Below, piece by piece: positions 26,838-29,000 of a stretch of DNA of 29,000 nt (position 1 is the first letter of the stretch; each line of letters opens with the position of its first letter). Made by a program: the position numbers and the translations under genes. The notes under the pieces are model-generated. The model had not been told where the DNA came from, ran no database searches, and worked only from the letters and a program-made list of their open reading frames with translations. This stretch comes from Clostridia bacterium (lineage in GTDB: Bacteria; Bacillota; Clostridia; TANB77; CAG-508): the NCBI GenBank assembly GCA_900772235.1, contig CAAGQX010000020.1, positions 1 to 29,000 of the forward strand. Direction: 5' to 3'.

Positions 26838-28887
26838 TTATATTTCAATTCTGTTTGTAATTTTATTAAGTACTTGTTTTTTTAAAACTGCATTTTCTTG
26901 AAGTTCTAGCTCTGGATCTTTTTGTATTATTTTTAATGCAACACTTTGCACAGATTTTAATGTTTCTATATCTTCAAATAAATTTGCTATTTTAAATTCT
27001 GGAATTCCGTGTTGTTTTGTTCCAAAAAATTCTCCTGAGCCACGAAGTTCTAAATCCTTTTCAGATATAATGAATCCATCATTTGTTTTTGTCATTATAT
27101 TCATTCTTTCCTTTATAACTTCAGTGTTTCCTTGATATTTTAATATGCAATATGATTTATACTTTCCTCTTCCTACTCTTCCTCTTAACTGGTGAAGTGT
27201 AGCTAAGCCAAATCTTTCTGCATTTTCTATTACTATAATATTTGCATTTGGTACATCAACTCCAACTTCTATTACTGTTGTTGAAATTAATATATCTATT
27301 TCTTTGTTTTTAAACCTTTCCATTATATCGTCTTTCTCTGCAGGTTTTAATTTTCCGTGCATATATTCTACATTATAACCGGAAAAAGTTTCTGTTTTAT
27401 ATTTTTGAGCTAATTCTAAAACAGATTTTGCTTCTATTTCTTCACTTTCTTCTACTAATGGGCATACAATATAGGCTTGTCTTCCTTCTTTAATTTGCTC
27501 TTTTATAAAATTATTTACCCTTCCTTCCATTCCTTTTGTAACTGCAAATGTATCTACTTTCTGCCTGTTTGGAGGAAGTTCATTTATAATAGATATATCT
27601 AAATCTCCGTATAAAATTAGTGCAAGTGTTCTTGGTATTGGGGTCGCTGTCATAACTAATACATCTGGGTTTGTTCCTTTATTATTTAATTTGGCTCTTT
27701 GCCTTACTCCAAACCTATGCTGTTCATCTGTTACAACAAATCCTAAGTTTTTGAACTCAACATTATCTTCTAATAACGCGTGAGTCCCAATTATTATATC
27801 TATTTGCCCCTCTTTTAGTTTAGTTAATATATCCTCTTTTTGTTTTTTAGGCATACCACTAACTAATAGTTCACATTTTATATTAAAATTTTGTAGTATA
27901 TTTCTAAAATTTTCTAAATGTTGCTTTGCAAGTATTGCAGTAGGTGCCATTATTGCCACTTGGTAGCCAGATTTTACAGCTTTATAACTTGCAATTATTG
28001 ATACCGCTGTTTTTCCGGCATCCAACATCACCTTGAAGTAATCTATTCATTGGCTTGTCTGATTCCATATCGTTATCTATTTCTTCTAATACTTTAGTTT
28101 GTGCATTTGTAAGTCTATATGGTAAAGTTTTTATAACATCTAACATATGCACATCTTTGTTAAAAGCAATTCCATTTTTATTAGAAGAATAATTATTTTT
28201 TAAATTCAGCAAAGCTAATTGTAGTATTAATAGTTCTTCAAATACTAGCCTTTTCCTTGCTTTGTTGTATTCCTCAAAATTTTCTGGAAAGTGTATGTTT
28301 TTAATTGCTTGGTTTACATCCACCAAGTTGTATTCTTTTAACAAATATTCTGGCAAAGTTTCATCCAGTTCACCTATTACTTGTTCTAGCCCATTGTCTA
28401 TAATTTTTTTTAATGTATTTTGAGTTAATTCGTAAATGCTTGGATATATTGGTATTATTTTTCCTGTATTTTTACAAATATCGCTTTCTTCAAATATAGG
28501 TGACATCATTTCTGTTTTGCTTATTCCTTTTTTTACCTTGCCAAAAAATTTGTATTTTGTTCCTAATTTGAATTTTGTTTTTAAGTATGGCATATTAAAC
28601 CAAGTTATTTGGCAAGTGTCTGTTTCATCTCTAACTGTTAATTTATATATTACCATATTTCTCCTGATTTTTATTTCAGATATTCTAGAAACACAAACTC
28701 CTTCTATTAATGCCTCTTCTCCATTTATTAGTTCACTTATGTTTTTGGCTTTGCTTCTATCTTCATATGTTCTTGGATAATATGTAATTAAATCTTCTAG
28801 AGTAAATATTCCTAATTTGTTTAAGCTCTTTACTCTTTCTGGTCCTACGCCTTTTATGTATTTTACATTTTTTGATAAATCTACCAT
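26838..28887 (-). CDS. recG: ATP-dependent DNA helicase RecG, read through a CGGA +1 site
   Basis: Helicase that remodels stalled forks and Holliday junctions. N-terminal wedge/OB domain (KYIKGVGPERVKSLNKLGI; ITWFNMPYLK), then Q-motif LTNAQ, Walker A GDVGCGKTA, DEQH(R) box (TDEQHRFGVRQR), TATPIPRT, and the helicase C domain (TTVIEVGVDVPNA, HQLRGRVGRG). Two overlapping frames meet in Walker A at 28014-28017. Skipping the C of CGG gives GCGKT and a 682-residue protein, the B. subtilis length. Read straight, the N part ends 10 codons later and the helicase is lost. AGGAG precedes the ATG. All motifs on both sides are intact. Confidence 0.96.
28014..28017 (-). other. CGGA +1 recoding site 5 (recG Walker A Gly291)
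   Basis: The codons read GTT GGA TGC CGG AAA AAC AGC. Skipping C gives GGA TGC GGA AAA ACA GCG (GCGKTA), restoring the invariant Gly before the catalytic Lys of Walker A. Confidence 0.92.
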
Positions 28888-29000
28888 TATTTCTCCTATA
28901 TACGAATTGTAATTTGCTTAACTTTACGGTATTTAAAAATTAATATAATATTTTTCAAATTTGACCGCTGCCCACTCGCCTCATAGAATTTCTAAATCTC

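Noticed and set aside
969..28017. Sequencing or assembly errors as the cause of the five shifts
   Set aside because: The added C is not in a homopolymer (two sites follow T, one follows A), it always precedes an in-frame GGA, and ordinary GGA codons elsewhere are unaffected. Read data would settle it, so it stays the main alternative.
969..28017. prfB-like programmed frameshifting for regulation
   Set aside because: No stop codon at the slip site, no shared Shine-Dalgarno-like spur and no shared slippery P-site codon; the genes are unrelated in function.
159..28887. The P-ATPase, spoIVA and recG as pseudogenes
   Set aside because: All motifs on both sides of each break are intact, the only lesion type is the same CGGA event, and the genes have essential-type roles. 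Decay would give mixed lesions.
28888..29000. Possible gene start beyond recG
   Set aside because: No frame or ribosome site is visible in the 113 bases at the edge.

Overview
The window comes from a low-GC (about 30% by eye), spore-forming Clostridia-type Firmicute. SpoIVA and the germination protease GPR indicate sporulation, and strong GGAGG ribosome binding sites, AGA as the main Arg codon and a 6S RNA fit that group. An uncultured gut Clostridia lineage is my inference. Nearly all genes lie on the minus strand; only two small genes (19547-19828 and 23866-24333) are on the plus strand.

Layout from low to high coordinates: a Ca2+-type P-ATPase (159-2821); an inverted-repeat element (2917-3121); a rhodanese; a divergent SecD and an HD-domain protein; a heptad-repeat coiled-coil protein; dnaE (6615-10119); a 6S RNA (about 10187-10375); an LppM-like lipoprotein; a BIG2/SH3/C39-like surface protein; spoIVA; a 49-residue protein; lexA; a hairpin element; obgE; trpS; a lipoprotein; a small plus-strand ORF; a zinc-ribbon protein; gpsA-plsY-der; rpmF; a Cys-rich plus-strand protein; a peptidase M19 homologue; an orphan HicB-like gene; gpr; and recG. 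Most are housekeeping genes (replication, repair, ribosome-assembly GTPases, phospholipid synthesis, translation, sporulation). I see no prophage, insertion sequence, CRISPR array or tRNA.

The outstanding observation is about decoding. Four essential-type genes look frameshifted, one of them twice: the P-ATPase at two sites, dnaE, spoIVA and recG. All five sites are the same event: an in-frame CGG codon followed by A, where skipping the C and reading GGA (Gly) restores the conserved protein. I checked every CGG in the gene frames of the window (about 8,600 codons). In-frame CGG occurs only at these five places and never as an ordinary Arg codon, while CGA and CGC are used normally for Arg. 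With the skip, SpoIVA is 492 residues and RecG 682, the lengths I recall for the B. subtilis proteins. DnaE gains a 30-residue C-terminal tail that ends just before its terminator. The simplest reading is that CGG is not a sense triplet here and that CGGA acts as a four-base Gly codon, or triggers a +1 frameshift onto GGA.

Secondary points: a dispersed palindromic repeat (GGGCGATT/AATCGCCC with a CCTACA end) in four intergenic gaps, two larger inverted-repeat elements, operator-like palindromes at the lexA and hicB promoters, and several start codons corrected from the position of the ribosome binding site.
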